This document shows, piece by piece, positions 17,535 through 27,455 of a DNA stretch of 64,000 nucleotides (the first letter of the stretch is position 1; each line of letters begins with the position of its first letter). The stretch spans positions 1 to 64,000 of the forward strand of contig CAWGRF010000023.1 of assembly GCA_963824935.1 (NCBI GenBank). The letters are read 5' to 3'. The notes under the pieces were generated by a model. That model worked only from the letters and a program-made list of their open reading frames with translations. It ran no database searches and was not told where the DNA came from. The DNA comes from JACCZX01 sp963824935. GTDB lineage: Bacteria; Pseudomonadota; Gammaproteobacteria; Burkholderiales; Burkholderiaceae_F. The position numbers and the translations under genes are program-made.

Positions 17535-18777
17535 TCCGGCGATCTGGATGCCAAGCCGCGGCAGTTTGTGCAACTCTTCGGTTCGCGGATCGGCAGATTG
17601 ACCAACGCTGCGGCCAGCGCGAGCAGCGCGTCCGCGTACCACATCCACAGATAGCTGCCGGTGCGGTCGACCGCGATGCCGCCCAGATACGCACCGAAGA
17701 AGGCGCCGATTTGATGCGATAGCAGCGTCAAGCCGAACAGCGTCGCGAGGTAGCGCGTGCCGAACAGCTTGCCGACTACGCCGGCGGTCGGCGGCACGGT
17801 CGCCAGCCACGTCAAGCCAAGTCCGATCGCGAAAATGTAGAACGTCATCGCCGTCTTCGGCGCCGCCAGAAAAATCAGAATCAGCACCGTGCGCGACAGG
17901 TACATCCAGAACAGGATGTACTTGCTGCGATAACGATTGACCCACTGGCCGGCGATCAGGCTGCCCGCGATGTTGGCCAGGCCGATCAGCGCCAGCGACC
18001 AGCTCGCAACCGACGCCGACAAACCGCACAGGTCGACTTCACCCGGAAGATGGGTCACCAAGAATGCAATGTGAAAGCCGCAGGTGAAAAATCCCGCGTG
18101 CAGCAACAAGTAGCTGCGGTCCTGTAAATGCATCGCCGAACCGCGCGCTTGAGTCCGCCGTCGGTGTCGCGGAGGCTGCATGCGCCGCCGCTGCTTCCGG
18201 CGAACGACGCAGCAGCCGAGTTAACGGCAGCGCAGCCAGCGTCAACACGGCGAGCGACCACATTGCACCCGCCCAGCCGAACACGCTGATCAGTTTCTGC
18301 AGCAGTGGCGCAAACACAAACTGACCGAACGAGCCGCCGGCGTTGATCACGCCCGACGCGGTGCCGCGCTTGTTCGCCGGTACGTGTTGCGAGGCCGCTC
18401 CGATCAACACCGAAAAGCTGGCGCCTCCGGCGCCGGCTGCCGACAGAATGCCGATCGCCAACACGAGGCCGAACCCGCTGGTCATGAACGGCGTCAACGC
18501 GCTGCCGATCGCCAGCACGATCAGGCCGCCCGCCAGCACTCGAGCCGGGACCGTAGCGATCGGCCATCGCGCCCGCAATCGGCTGCACTGCACCCCACAC
18601 AAACTGGCCGACCGCCATCGCGAAGCTGATCGTGACAATGCCAAGTCCGGTCGATGTGTTCAGCGGCGAAACGAACAGACCCAGCGACTGCCGCGCGCCC
18701 ATCGTCACCATCAGGATCGCGGCCGCGATCAACGTCAGCGTCCACCAGTTATGTGCTGCTTGCACAGTCGCGTTCAT
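17453..18777 (-). CDS. Major facilitator superfamily transporter (two frameshifts)
   Basis: This 12-TM transporter is spread over three frames. The N-terminus starts at 18777 (MNATVQAAHNWWTL) with MGARQSLGLFVSPL and ends the first frame at ADRYGPG. The middle runs LAGGLIVLAIGSALTPFM to LPLTRLLRRSPEAA, and the C-terminal half starts RSYLLLHAGFFTCGFHIAFLVTHLP. Both breaks (near 18550 and 18150) are +1. The segments resemble oxalate/formate-antiporter-like MFS proteins; the substrate is unknown. The true 3' end is unclear: the last frame has no stop until 17453 and overlaps the convergent EF-G gene. It starts 14 bases after the ettA stop, suggesting co-transcription. Confidence 0.75.
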
Positions 18778-18791
18778 GTTGCGTCTACCGA

Positions 18792-20460
18792 TCACCGTCT
18801 CGCCAATGGCTTGTAGCGCGGGCGATGCGGTCGTGCGCCTTCTTCGCCCAGGCGCTGTTTCTTGTCGAGTTCGTATTCCTGGTAGTTGCCGCTGAAGAAA
18901 GCTCCACTGCGAGTCATCCTCTGCGGCCAGGATATGCGTCGCAATGCGGTCCAGAAACCAGCGATCGTGCGAGATCACGAGCACCGTGCCGGCGAATTCG
19001 AGCAGCGCTTCTTCGAGCGCGCGCAACGTTTCGACATCGAGGTCGTTGGACGGCTCGTCAAGCAGCAGCACATTACCGCCGGCCAGCAGGGTTTTCGCAA
19101 GATGCAAACGACCGCGCTCCCCTCCGGACAGATTCCCTACGATCTTCTGCTGATCGCCGCCTTTGAAGTTGAACCGGCCGAGATACGCACGCGACCCCAT
19201 CTCGAACTTGCCGACATTGATGACGTCGAGCCCGCCGGACACCGCATCCCACACGCTCTTATCGTTCGGCAACGCATCGCGAAACTGATCGACCGATGCC
19301 ATGCGCACCGTGGGGCCGATGATGATCTCTCCAGCATCGGGCTTTTCCTTGCCGGTGATCATCCTGAACAAGGTCGACTTGCCCGCACCGTTGGGGCCGA
19401 TGATGCCGACGATCGCTCCCGCCGGAACGCTGAATGTCAGGTTATCGATCAGCAGCCGGTCGCCGTAGCCCTTGGACACGCCGTCGAACTCGATCACCTT
19501 GTCGCCCAGCCGCTCGGCGACTGGAATGAAAATTTCCTGCGTTTCGTTGCGCGTCTGATGCTCATGAGACGACAGCTCGTCGAAGCGCGCCAGCCGCGCC
19601 TTGCTCTTCGCCTGCCGGCCTTTTGCGTTCTGCCGCACCCATTCGAGCTCAGACTTGATCGTCTTGATGCGCGCTACTTCCTGCTTCGATTCGCGCTCCA
19701 GACGTTGTTCCTTTTGTTCGAGCCACGCACTGTAGTTGCCTCTGTACGGAATCCCGTGACCGCGATCGAGCTCGAGAATCCATTCGGCCGCGTTGTCGAG
19801 AAAGTAGCGATCGTGCGTGACCGCCACGACCGTGCCCGGAAAGCGCAGCAGAAACTGCTCGAGCCAATCGACGCTTTCGGCATCCAGATGATTGGTCGGC
19901 TCGTCGAGCAGCAGCATGTCGGGCTTTGACAGCAGCAGCTTGCACAGTGCGACCCGCCGCTTTTCGCCGCCCGATAGCGTTCCAAGCACTGCCTCCCATG
20001 GCGGCAAGCGCAGCGCGTCGGCTGCGATCTCCATTTGATGTTCGGTGTCTTGACCTGCGGTGGCCAAAATTGCTTCGTACTTGGCCTGCTCGGCGGCGAG
20101 CTGTTCAAAGTCGGCATCGGGCTCGGCGTACGCCGCATAAATCTCGTCGAGCTTCTGCTTCGCTTGCAGTGATTCACCGAGCCCGGCTTCGACTTCCTGC
20201 TTGACGGTGCTCGTGGCGTCAAGCTGCGGCTCTTGCGGTAAAAATCCGATCTTGATGCCTGGCATCGGCACCGCGTCGCCTTCGATTTCCTTGTCCAGCC
20301 CAGCCATGATCCGCAGCAGGGTCGACTTGCCCGAACCGTTCAAGCCGAGCACACCGATCTTTGCGCCTGGGAAAAAACTGAGCGAAATGTTCTTCAGAAT
20401 CTCGCGCTTGGGCGGAACGACCTTGCCCACGCGGATCATCGAATAGACGTACTGAGCCAT
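18792..20460 (-). CDS. ettA: Energy-dependent translational throttle EttA, ABC-F ATPase (frameshift near 3' end)
   Basis: This ABC-F protein binds the ribosomal E site and gates the first peptide bond according to ATP/ADP ratio. It has two nucleotide-binding domains: GLNGSGKST, LSGGEKRRVALCKLL and LLDEPTNHLD, then GPNGAGKST, LSGGERGRLHLAKTL and LLDEPSNDLD. A linker rich in Lys/Arg (about 255-320) lies between them. Removing one T (AAA at 18898-18900, plus strand) restores FFSGNYQEYELDKKQRLGEE...RYKPLAR and a stop at 18792-18794, giving exactly 555 aa, the EttA length. Without it the frame falsely fuses to the downstream MFS gene as an 801-residue protein. Confidence 0.95.
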
Positions 20461-20709
20461 TGAATCTACGAATTAGGAGCAAATAAGGGGAGCAAAGGCG
20501 AACTACAGTGAGCGAGCGAGATTACCGCATCGCATGTATCATTCGCCCTGGATTGCGGTGCTGTGTGTTCCGGTTCGCACCCGTCCCTCGCGGTTGTGGT
20601 TGTTGTTAAACCAGAAAGCTCCCTCGAAGTTTCTCGTAGTGTTCGCATTCGCCTGAACCGGTTCTGCGATGCCAAGGCATCGCGCAGGCCGTGCTCTCAG
20701 GAGATCACA

Positions 20710-22316
20710 TTGGATTCGTCATTTGAAGCCCTCGGCTTGTCCGAGGCACTGGTTCGCGCTGTTACCGAACTGGGTTACACCACGCCGACTGCAATTCAGA
20801 AGCAGGCAATTCCTGCAGTCTTAGGCGGCGGTGATTTGCTCGCCGGCGCGCAAACGGGTACCGGCAAGACGGCAGGTTTTGTACTGCCGATCTTGCAGCG
20901 GCTCTCGATTGCTCCCACCAGAGGCAGAAAGCACGTTCGCGTACTGATCTTGACGCCAACCCGCGAACTCGCGCTGCAAGTCGAAGAAAGCGTGCGTGAC
21001 TATGGCAAGCACAGCAAGGCAAGTGCGGCAGTCATCTACGGAGGCGTATCGATCAACCCGCAGATTTCGGCGCTGAAACGCGGCGTCGATATCGTCGTCG
21101 CAACGCCTGGGCGATTGCTCGATCACGTCGGCCAGCGCACGGTCGATTTGTCGCAGGTCGAAGTGCTCGTGCTCGACGAAGCCGATCGCATGCTCGACAT
21201 GGGGTTCTTGCCCGACATGAAGCGCGTTTTCGCGCTGCTGCCGAAGACTCGGCAAACCTTGCTCTTTTCGGCGACCTTTTCGGACGAGATCCGCGCGCTC
21301 GCAGCCACGTTGCTAAGGAATCCCGCGATGGTCCAGGTGGCAGCGCGCAATTCCACCGTCGATGCGACCACGCAGAAAGTGCGTGTCTGGTCGATCGCGG
21401 CCGCAAATCAGAACTCCTTGCGCACATGATCACCACCAACAATTGGTTTCAATTGCTGATATTCACGCGCACGAAGCACGGGGCGAATCGGTTGGCGGAG
21501 TTTCTGAACAAGCACGGCGTCACGGCACTGGCGATTCACGGCAACAAGAGTCAGGGCGCCCGCACCCGTGCGCTTAGCGAATTCAAGAGCGGTGCGTTAC
21601 AGGCACTCGTCGCCACCGATATCGCTGCGCGAGGATTGGATATCGAACAGCTGCCGCACGTTATCAACTTCGATCTGCCGCATGTGCCCGAGGATTACGT
21701 GCATCGGATCGGGCGGACCGGCCGCGCCGGCGCAACGGGCGAGGCGATCTCGTTGGTGTGCGCCGACGATAAGCCGCTGCTGACCGATATCGAGAGAGTG
21801 ATTCGGCGCCAGGTACCACGCGAGATCGTCGCCGGCTTCGAGCCGAATCCGCACGAGCGCGCCGAACCGATCGTGCGCCAAAGAGGCCAAGGAAAACCCG
21901 AGCACGGGCAACGCGAGCGTCAGCACCACTCGCCTCAGCGCCGCTCGTCGCAAGGTCAGCCGCGTAAGAACACCGGCGAGCAGACCTGCCCGTCAGCAAC
22001 CTTCTGTCGAAGTCGAACGGAGGAGCCGCGCGAACAGCGGAAGGCGCATGCGAAGCCGAAGCATCCTCGGCCGGCTTCGCCGCCACGACGTGCCGATCGA
22101 CAGTGCGTCGACGGTGCGCACCAACATTCCGGGACTCGCTACAACCATCGCATCGCCGCGGGCGCTAAGCTTGCGCCTCGGAGGTTGTCATGGCGAGCTC
22201 GTCCCTCGGAAGCGCCACTCTTGAAATCAGGCACAACGCTGCGGCGAGGCGTTTTGAAGCAACTGTCGACAATCTGCTATGCCGTTGCGACTATCGCATG
22301 CACGGCGGCACGATGA
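20710..22316 (+). CDS. rhlE: DEAD-box ATP-dependent RNA helicase, RhlE-like (frameshifted)
   Basis: This helicase starts at a TTG (20710) preceded by AGGAG with 6-base spacing: (M)DSSFEALGLSEALVRAV. Motifs: Q motif TPTAIQKQAIP, motif I AQTGTGKT, Ia PTRELALQV, GG, DEAD in VLVLDEADRMLDMGF, SAT, then after a frame break LIFTRTKHGANRLAEFL, ATDIAARGLD and YVHRIGRTGRAGATG. The break near 21405-21415 is explained by a 1-base loss, or by loss of one GAAC unit restoring ELLAHMITTNNW. The basic C-terminal tail is low complexity and overlaps the next gene by 126 bases, so a further undetected break is likely and the true end may lie before 22190. Confidence 0.87.
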
Positions 22317-22492
22317 TGCTGGTGCACACCGAAGTGCCGCCGCAGCTCGAACGGCGTGGCTTTGCATCGATGCTGGTGCGCGCCGCCTTCCACTACGCAA
22401 AGGAAAACGGGCTGGACGTGCTCCCGGTGTGCTCGTTCGTGAGTGCGTGGGTGCGGCGACACCCTGAGGTTGAACCGTTGCTCGCCGGCTAG
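22190..22492 (+). CDS. GNAT-family N-acetyltransferase, small COG2388-like
   Basis: This is a 100-aa single-domain acetyltransferase-like protein. It has EIRHNAAARRFEATVDNLLCRCDYRM, then VHTEVPPQLERRGFASMLVRAAFHYAKENGL (acetyl-CoA-binding loop R-G-F-A in place of R/Q-x-x-G-x-G/A) and VCSFVSAWVRRHPE. This matches the short YidJ/Gtl3B-like group with an unknown acceptor. AGGTTGTC precedes the ATG. It overlaps the uncertain tail of the helicase gene. Confidence 0.85.
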   Translation: MASSSLGSATLEIRHNAAARRFEATVDNLLCRCDYRMHGGTMMLVHTEVPPQLERRGFASMLVRAAFHYAKENGLDVLPVCSFVSAWVRRHPEVEPLLAG

Positions 22493-22539
22493 GCGCGATC
22501 AGGCGCCGTTGTTCACGCAACGCGTGCTTCGAGCACGCC

Positions 22540-23322
22540 CTACCCTTTCACTGGTGGCCGAGTCCGCAGCCGGAGATTGCGCAGCAGCAGATCGAGCAGC
22601 ACGGTCACGTTGGGCTGCTGATGAAGGAAGTATCGTGCGCGGCTGCCGTTCCAGTGAGCCACGCGGACGGTGATCCACTCGCGCGGCGCGCGTTCGAATA
22701 CGAGTTCGTCGGTGTCGTCGTCGCCGACGAAAAGAACGCGGCGCGCCTGTTCGCGCGTGGCGAGCTCCTGCAGCGCTTCGAGCTTCGTGCGCGCCGTTTG
22801 CGGCAGCAGATTAATCACCATTTTTCCGCCGATAAGCAGCGGAGCCGGCGTCAGCTGCTCGATCGCCTTACTAACTGCTGAGCGCGCCTGATCGCGATCG
22901 GTGGCCAGGCGGTAATGCAGCGACAGCGACAAGCCCTTGTCTTCGATCAATATCCCTTGCGATGCCGGCCCGCTTAGCAATGCCTCCAACTGGCGACGCC
23001 ATGTCGCAACCAGCCGGCGCTGTTCCAACCCGTCGGCGAACTCGGCTTCGCTTTCGTTGCCGTGATTGCCGACGATGTGGAAAAAATCACCCGGTAGACG
23101 CATCCTCAGATCGCTACGGCTGCGGCCGGAAATCACCGCCACCGGCGCCTGGCGCGCCAGCGCGACCAGCAGACGGCTCATGGGCGCCGTGATTCGCGCC
23201 CGATCCGGCGAAGCGACAATCGGTGCGAGCGTTCCATCGAAATCAAACGCGTACAGCGACCGCGCGGTGGCGAGCGTGGCGAGCTCGGCCTCTCCGACAG
23301 CGGACAGCAGGGGCCGAATCAT
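22540..23322 (-). CDS. otsB: Trehalose-6-phosphate phosphatase
   Basis: This is a HAD-superfamily phosphatase of 260 aa that completes trehalose synthesis. The catalytic motif DFDGTLAPI has nucleophile Asp27 and acid/base Asp29. Further motifs are VISGRS (motif II) and VLFVGDDDTDELVF (motif IV, Mg-binding). The cap domain lies between about 100 and 190. It is the last gene of the glk-GH15-otsA-otsB run, 111 bases after the otsA stop. Confidence 0.96.
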   Translation of the reverse strand: MIRPLLSAVGEAELATLATARSLYAFDFDGTLAPIVASPDRARITAPMSRLLVALARQAPVAVISGRSRSDLRMRLPGDFFHIVGNHGNESEAEFADGLEQRRLVATWRRQLEALLSGPASQGILIEDKGLSLSLHYRLATDRDQARSAVSKAIEQLTPAPLLIGGKMVINLLPQTARTKLEALQELATREQARRVLFVGDDDTDELVFERAPREWITVRVAHWNGSRARYFLHQQPNVTVLLDLLLRNLRLRTRPPVKG

Positions 23323-23433
23323 TGATGCACCCTTGGCGCTGCGCGCCGTCGCGCCGAGCGGGCTCAGTTGCTCCCGCCTCGCGGTCCCTCCAGCCGGAAC
23401 CGCGCCCTCTTTCGAGCGGCCGTGTCGCAGGGC

Positions 23434-25668
23434 TCATGCCGGCTCGGCGACTCCCTCGCCGATCCGCTCGGCAATGCGCTCGCGTTGCCGCAACCGCGCC
23501 GCTTCGAGCAGCATGCGGCCCGCCCAACGATAGACGTTGAACTCCCGCACGGACTGGCGCAGCGCCGTCATGCGCTCGCGCTGTTCGGACGCCGGCATGG
23601 TGAGCGCTCGATTCAACGTCTCAGCGACTTCCTCGACGTGATAAGGGTTCACGATCAGCGCCTCATGCAGCTCGCTCGCGGCGCCGGCAAACTGGCTCAG
23701 GACGAGTACGCCAGCGTCATCGTCGCGCGCCGCGACGAACTCCTTGGCGACCAGGTTCATCCCGTCGTGCAAACTGGTGACCACGCAGACGTCGGCCGCC
23801 CGGTAATAGAGCTGGACCGCGTCTGCGTTGTGATGTTCGATCAAAAGCGCAACCGGTTGATACGCAGCATCGCCAAAGCGGCGGTTGATGCTCTCAGCGA
23901 GCATTCGCACCTGGCTCTCGAAACGCTGATACTCCTCCAGCGATGATCGGCTTGGCGCCGCAATCTGAACGAAGGTTATGCGGCCGATCCATTGCGGATA
24001 CATCTCGAACAGACGCTCGACCGCGCGCAGCCGCTCGATGATCCCCTTTGTGTAGTCAAGCCGATCGATTCCCAGCAGCAGCACTTGCTCGGCTGGCACG
24101 CTCAGGCGCTCACGAATCAGCCGCCTGCATTCACCCACCGAAAGCTGGGCCGCTGAAGCTTCGGGCCAGGCGATCGAGATCGGGAAGCTTTCGATCTGCG
24201 TCAAGTGGCCACCAAACGAAACCGTCGAATCCTCATAATCGATGCGAGCTTCGAGAAAGCGGTCGACCGTCTGCAGGAAGTTGTTGCAGTGATAGCGCGT
24301 GTGAAAACCGACGATGGTGCTACCGAGCAGGCCGTCGAGTATCTCGTTACGCCATGGGCAGATGCCGAACGATTCCGAATTCGGCCAGGGAATATGCCAG
24401 AACGTGATGACAGTGGCGCGCGGCAGCCGCGACCGGATCAGCCTCGGCACCAATGCAAGGTGATAGTCGTGCACAAGAACGACCGGATCGGGCGTCTTCG
24501 CTTCCTCAACCACGGCGTCGGCAAAGCGTTCGTTGACTGCTCGGTATTGAGCCCAGTCGCCGTCGCGAAAGACCGGGCGCACATGCGCGATATGGCATAG
24601 CGGCCACAATCCTTCGTTCGCGAAGCCGTAGTAGTAACCGTTTTCCTGTTCGCGCGTCAGCCAAATGCGACGCAGCGTGTATGAAGGATTCCCGGGCGGC
24701 ACCTGCAGATGATCGTTCTTGTCGACGTTCTCGCGATCGCCCGAGCCGCTGCCATGCGCTATCCAGGTTCCCGAGCAGGCTCGCATCACCGGCTCGACCG
24801 CAGTCACCAGGCCGCTCGCGGGGCGCTGCACTTCCGTGCTGTTGACGCCGCGCACGTGAATGTAGGGCTCGCGATTGGACACGACGATGATCTCGTCGCC
24901 GCGCAGCCGATCGTTCAGCAACGAACGCAACGCCGCCGGGGTCCAGGTAATCGCGCCGACGTCGTGCGACCGGCGCTCGTTGCGCAGATCGCGCAGCATC
25001 GTACGCAGATCGCCTACCAGCGGTTGCAACTCCGGCCTTGGTTGCGAAAATGGACGGATTACGCCGTCGCCCTGCAACATCGCCCGCACCCCAGCGACCC
25101 AGCCACGCCAACTCATATGCGCGATCAGTAAGGTAATCAGCGCCAGCACGATCCCCAGCCCGGTGAACAGCAGCAACACTCCCAGACGCGTATCTTCGCT
25201 GCGTTGGTCGATAAAGCTCATGTCGTGCACAATCATCAGCGTCGCGCCCGCGCCCACTGCTGGCACGGGCACCGCGGTGATATGCAACCTGCCCTTGCCC
25301 CGGCCCAGGCTATAGCCGCGTCCCGGCTGGACGTTGCGTATCAAATCGCAATCGACCGAGGATGGCAGCGAATTGGTACGGCGCAGTACCTTGTTATCCG
25401 GTCCGCATAGCGCCATTCCGTACAGACGCTCATCTCGACTGGCGCGATTCAGGACCGCGTCCACGCGTTCCCATGCCTTACTGCCGACGGCTTGCGCGAG
25501 CGGCTCTTCCAGCGTCGAACCGAACAGCTGGGCGCGTGTGTCGAGGTCGCGCATGAACCAGCGTAGAGCAAACGAATCGACCACCGGCACCGCCACGTAC
25601 GCCGCTGCCAGCATCACCAGCGCGAGCGGAACGATGAAGCGCAACGAGAGACGGATCGAGCGGATCAA
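23434..25668 (-). CDS. otsA: Trehalose-6-phosphate synthase (GT20) with N-terminal membrane sensor-like module
   Basis: This enzyme makes trehalose 6-phosphate from a nucleotide-activated glucose and glucose 6-phosphate. It is 744 aa, far longer than E. coli OtsA (about 470). A membrane segment (10-31), a roughly 130-residue extracytoplasmic region (32-160) and a second membrane segment (161-184) are followed by a HAMP-like helical linker (about 185-250). The GT20 domain starts at about 258 (DEIIVVSNREPY). It shows VVLVHDYHLALVPRLIR, FWHIPWPNSE, GFHTRYHCNNFL, LLGIDRLDYTKGI, and TSLHDGMNLVAKEFVA. The topology resembles a sensor kinase whose output domain has been swapped for a glycosyltransferase. 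It overlaps the GH15 stop by 4 bases. Confidence 0.95.
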   Translation of the reverse strand: MIRSIRLSLRFIVPLALVMLAAAYVAVPVVDSFALRWFMRDLDTRAQLFGSTLEEPLAQAVGSKAWERVDAVLNRASRDERLYGMALCGPDNKVLRRTNSLPSSVDCDLIRNVQPGRGYSLGRGKGRLHITAVPVPAVGAGATLMIVHDMSFIDQRSEDTRLGVLLLFTGLGIVLALITLLIAHMSWRGWVAGVRAMLQGDGVIRPFSQPRPELQPLVGDLRTMLRDLRNERRSHDVGAITWTPAALRSLLNDRLRGDEIIVVSNREPYIHVRGVNSTEVQRPASGLVTAVEPVMRACSGTWIAHGSGSGDRENVDKNDHLQVPPGNPSYTLRRIWLTREQENGYYYGFANEGLWPLCHIAHVRPVFRDGDWAQYRAVNERFADAVVEEAKTPDPVVLVHDYHLALVPRLIRSRLPRATVITFWHIPWPNSESFGICPWRNEILDGLLGSTIVGFHTRYHCNNFLQTVDRFLEARIDYEDSTVSFGGHLTQIESFPISIAWPEASAAQLSVGECRRLIRERLSVPAEQVLLLGIDRLDYTKGIIERLRAVERLFEMYPQWIGRITFVQIAAPSRSSLEEYQRFESQVRMLAESINRRFGDAAYQPVALLIEHHNADAVQLYYRAADVCVVTSLHDGMNLVAKEFVAARDDDAGVLVLSQFAGAASELHEALIVNPYHVEEVAETLNRALTMPASEQRERMTALRQSVREFNVYRWAGRMLLEAARLRQRERIAERIGEGVAEPA

Positions 25669-27455
25669 AACGCTTCATCCCAGCGCGAGCTCAATCGCAT
25701 CGCGCACATGATGATGCCGACCATGCTGTAGGTCTGCGGAAAGTTGCCCCATAGCTCGCCCGTCTTGATGTCGATGTCCTCCGATAAAAGCCCAAGGCGA
25801 TTGCGGCAAGCGAGCAGTTTTTCGAACTGTTCGCGTGCCCGCCGGTGATCTCCCTGCAAGGCGAGTGCCTGAATCAACCAAAAAGTACACACGATGAAAG
25901 CGGTCGAGGGGATGCCGAAATCGTCTTCGCGGTCGTAACGGAGAACGAAGTCACCCCGTCGAAGATGCTGCTCGATCGCCTCAACGGTCGAGCGCATGCG
26001 CGGATCCCCGGCCGGCAAGAAGCCGATCTCGCTCAGCATCAGCACGCTGGCGTCGAGCGCGCGGCCGTCAAAGGCGCAGGCGAACGCCTGGATCTCGGGC
26101 ACAAAGGCGCGCTCGCAGATGTCGCGATGAATCGCTTCGGCGCGACTGCGCCAGAACTCGGCACGGTCTGCATCACCCAAGTGCTGCGCGATGCGCCGCA
26201 GGCGGTCACACGCGGCCCAGCACATCGCGGCCGAGAACGTATGGACCTCGCGCCTGCCGCGAAATTCCCAAAGTCCGGAGTCCGGAACCGCATACGACAG
26301 AAATGCACGCTGGCCCAGTTCTTCGAGTTGTCGGAACAAGACCTGATCGGCGCGCCGCACGATGCGCCGATCGAAAAAGGCGTGCGAAGCGCCCAGTACC
26401 ACCGAGCCGTAGACATCGTGTTGAACCTGCTCGTACGCCTGATTGCCCACACGCACCGGGCCCAACCCAAGATAACCGGCGAGCCCCGGAGCGGCCTGCT
26501 CAGTCAGGTCACGCACGCCGCTTACTCCATAAACAGGCTGCAGATGGGCTGCGCCCTCGGCGGCGAGTATTTCCTCGATATAGCGCAGATAGCGCTCGAG
26601 CGACCCGGTGGCGCCGAGCCGGTTGAGCGCATTGACAACGAAGTAGGCATCGCGCAGCCAGCAATGGCGGTAATCCCAGTTGCGAGTCGTTCCGGGTGCT
26701 TCCGGTATCGACGTCGTCATCGCAGCGATGATGCCGCCGGTGTCATCGTACGTATTGAGCTTCAGCGTGATGGCGGCGCGTATCACCGCGTCCTGCCACT
26801 CGAATGGGACCGCAAGATTGCGCACCCAGCGGTGCCAGTAGCGCTCGGTTTCCTCGAGCATGTGAGCGCCGCTCGATGCGGGGCTGCCCTGCAACGTCTC
26901 ATCCGGACCCAAGACAAACGTGTAGCTGTCGAGCAGCAGAAACGCGTTGCTTTCGATCACGTGAGTGACCGGCGCATCAGTTGTCAGGCGCATCGGATAC
27001 GACGGATTCGCAGCCCGAATATGGTGACTGCCGAAGGTGATGTCGGGCTTGCCCTGTCCGTTATCGCAGCGCGGAGTGAATCGAACGCGTATGCGCGGAC
27101 GACCGGCCAACCTGCGCGCGATGCGAACCAGTGTGACCGGATTGAACATGCGCCCATGCTGGTAAAGGCGCGGCGCGAAATCCAGCAGCTCCAGCCTGCC
27201 GCCAGCCGAGTCCTCCATCACCGTGCGCAGGATCGCCGTGTTGGTGATGTACGTCTGCTCGACGGCCCCGCCATTCTCGAGGGTGACATCGAAGCGGCCG
27301 CCGGCACTATTGTTGTCGAGCAGTGCGCAGAACATCGGATCGCCGTCAAAGCGCGGCACGCACATCCACACGACACTTGCCGCGGCGTCGATCAGCGCAC
27401 TGATGCGCGAATTACCGATAATCGCAAGATCGAGCAACGGCGCCTTCATTCGCAC
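25665..27455 (-). CDS. Glycoside hydrolase family 15 protein (trehalase or glucoamylase-like)
   Basis: This 596-aa protein has an N-terminal beta-sandwich (about 1-200; begins LLDLAIIGNSRISALIDAAASVVWMCVPRFDGDP in pieces) and an (alpha/alpha)6-barrel with TRNWDYRHCWLRDAYF, QVQHDVYGSVVLG and the C-terminal SEDIDIKTGELWGNFPQTYSMVGI, where family acid/base Glu residues lie. No signal peptide, so it is cytoplasmic. In this operon it is best read as a trehalase or alpha-glucosidase feeding glucokinase. A Met two codons in (27449) is an alternative start. It overlaps both neighbours. Confidence 0.92.
   Translation of the reverse strand: MRMKAPLLDLAIIGNSRISALIDAAASVVWMCVPRFDGDPMFCALLDNNSAGGRFDVTLENGGAVEQTYITNTAILRTVMEDSAGGRLELLDFAPRLYQHGRMFNPVTLVRIARRLAGRPRIRVRFTPRCDNGQGKPDITFGSHHIRAANPSYPMRLTTDAPVTHVIESNAFLLLDSYTFVLGPDETLQGSPASSGAHMLEETERYWHRWVRNLAVPFEWQDAVIRAAITLKLNTYDDTGGIIAAMTTSIPEAPGTTRNWDYRHCWLRDAYFVVNALNRLGATGSLERYLRYIEEILAAEGAAHLQPVYGVSGVRDLTEQAAPGLAGYLGLGPVRVGNQAYEQVQHDVYGSVVLGASHAFFDRRIVRRADQVLFRQLEELGQRAFLSYAVPDSGLWEFRGRREVHTFSAAMCWAACDRLRRIAQHLGDADRAEFWRSRAEAIHRDICERAFVPEIQAFACAFDGRALDASVLMLSEIGFLPAGDPRMRSTVEAIEQHLRRGDFVLRYDREDDFGIPSTAFIVCTFWLIQALALQGDHRRAREQFEKLLACRNRLGLLSEDIDIKTGELWGNFPQTYSMVGIIMCAMRLSSRWDEAF

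Noticed and set aside
18055..20460. An apparent 801-residue fusion of EttA with an MFS transporter
   Set aside because: It arises from a single extra T near 18899. Correcting it gives an exact 555-aa EttA with its own stop, and the transporter starts 14 bases later.
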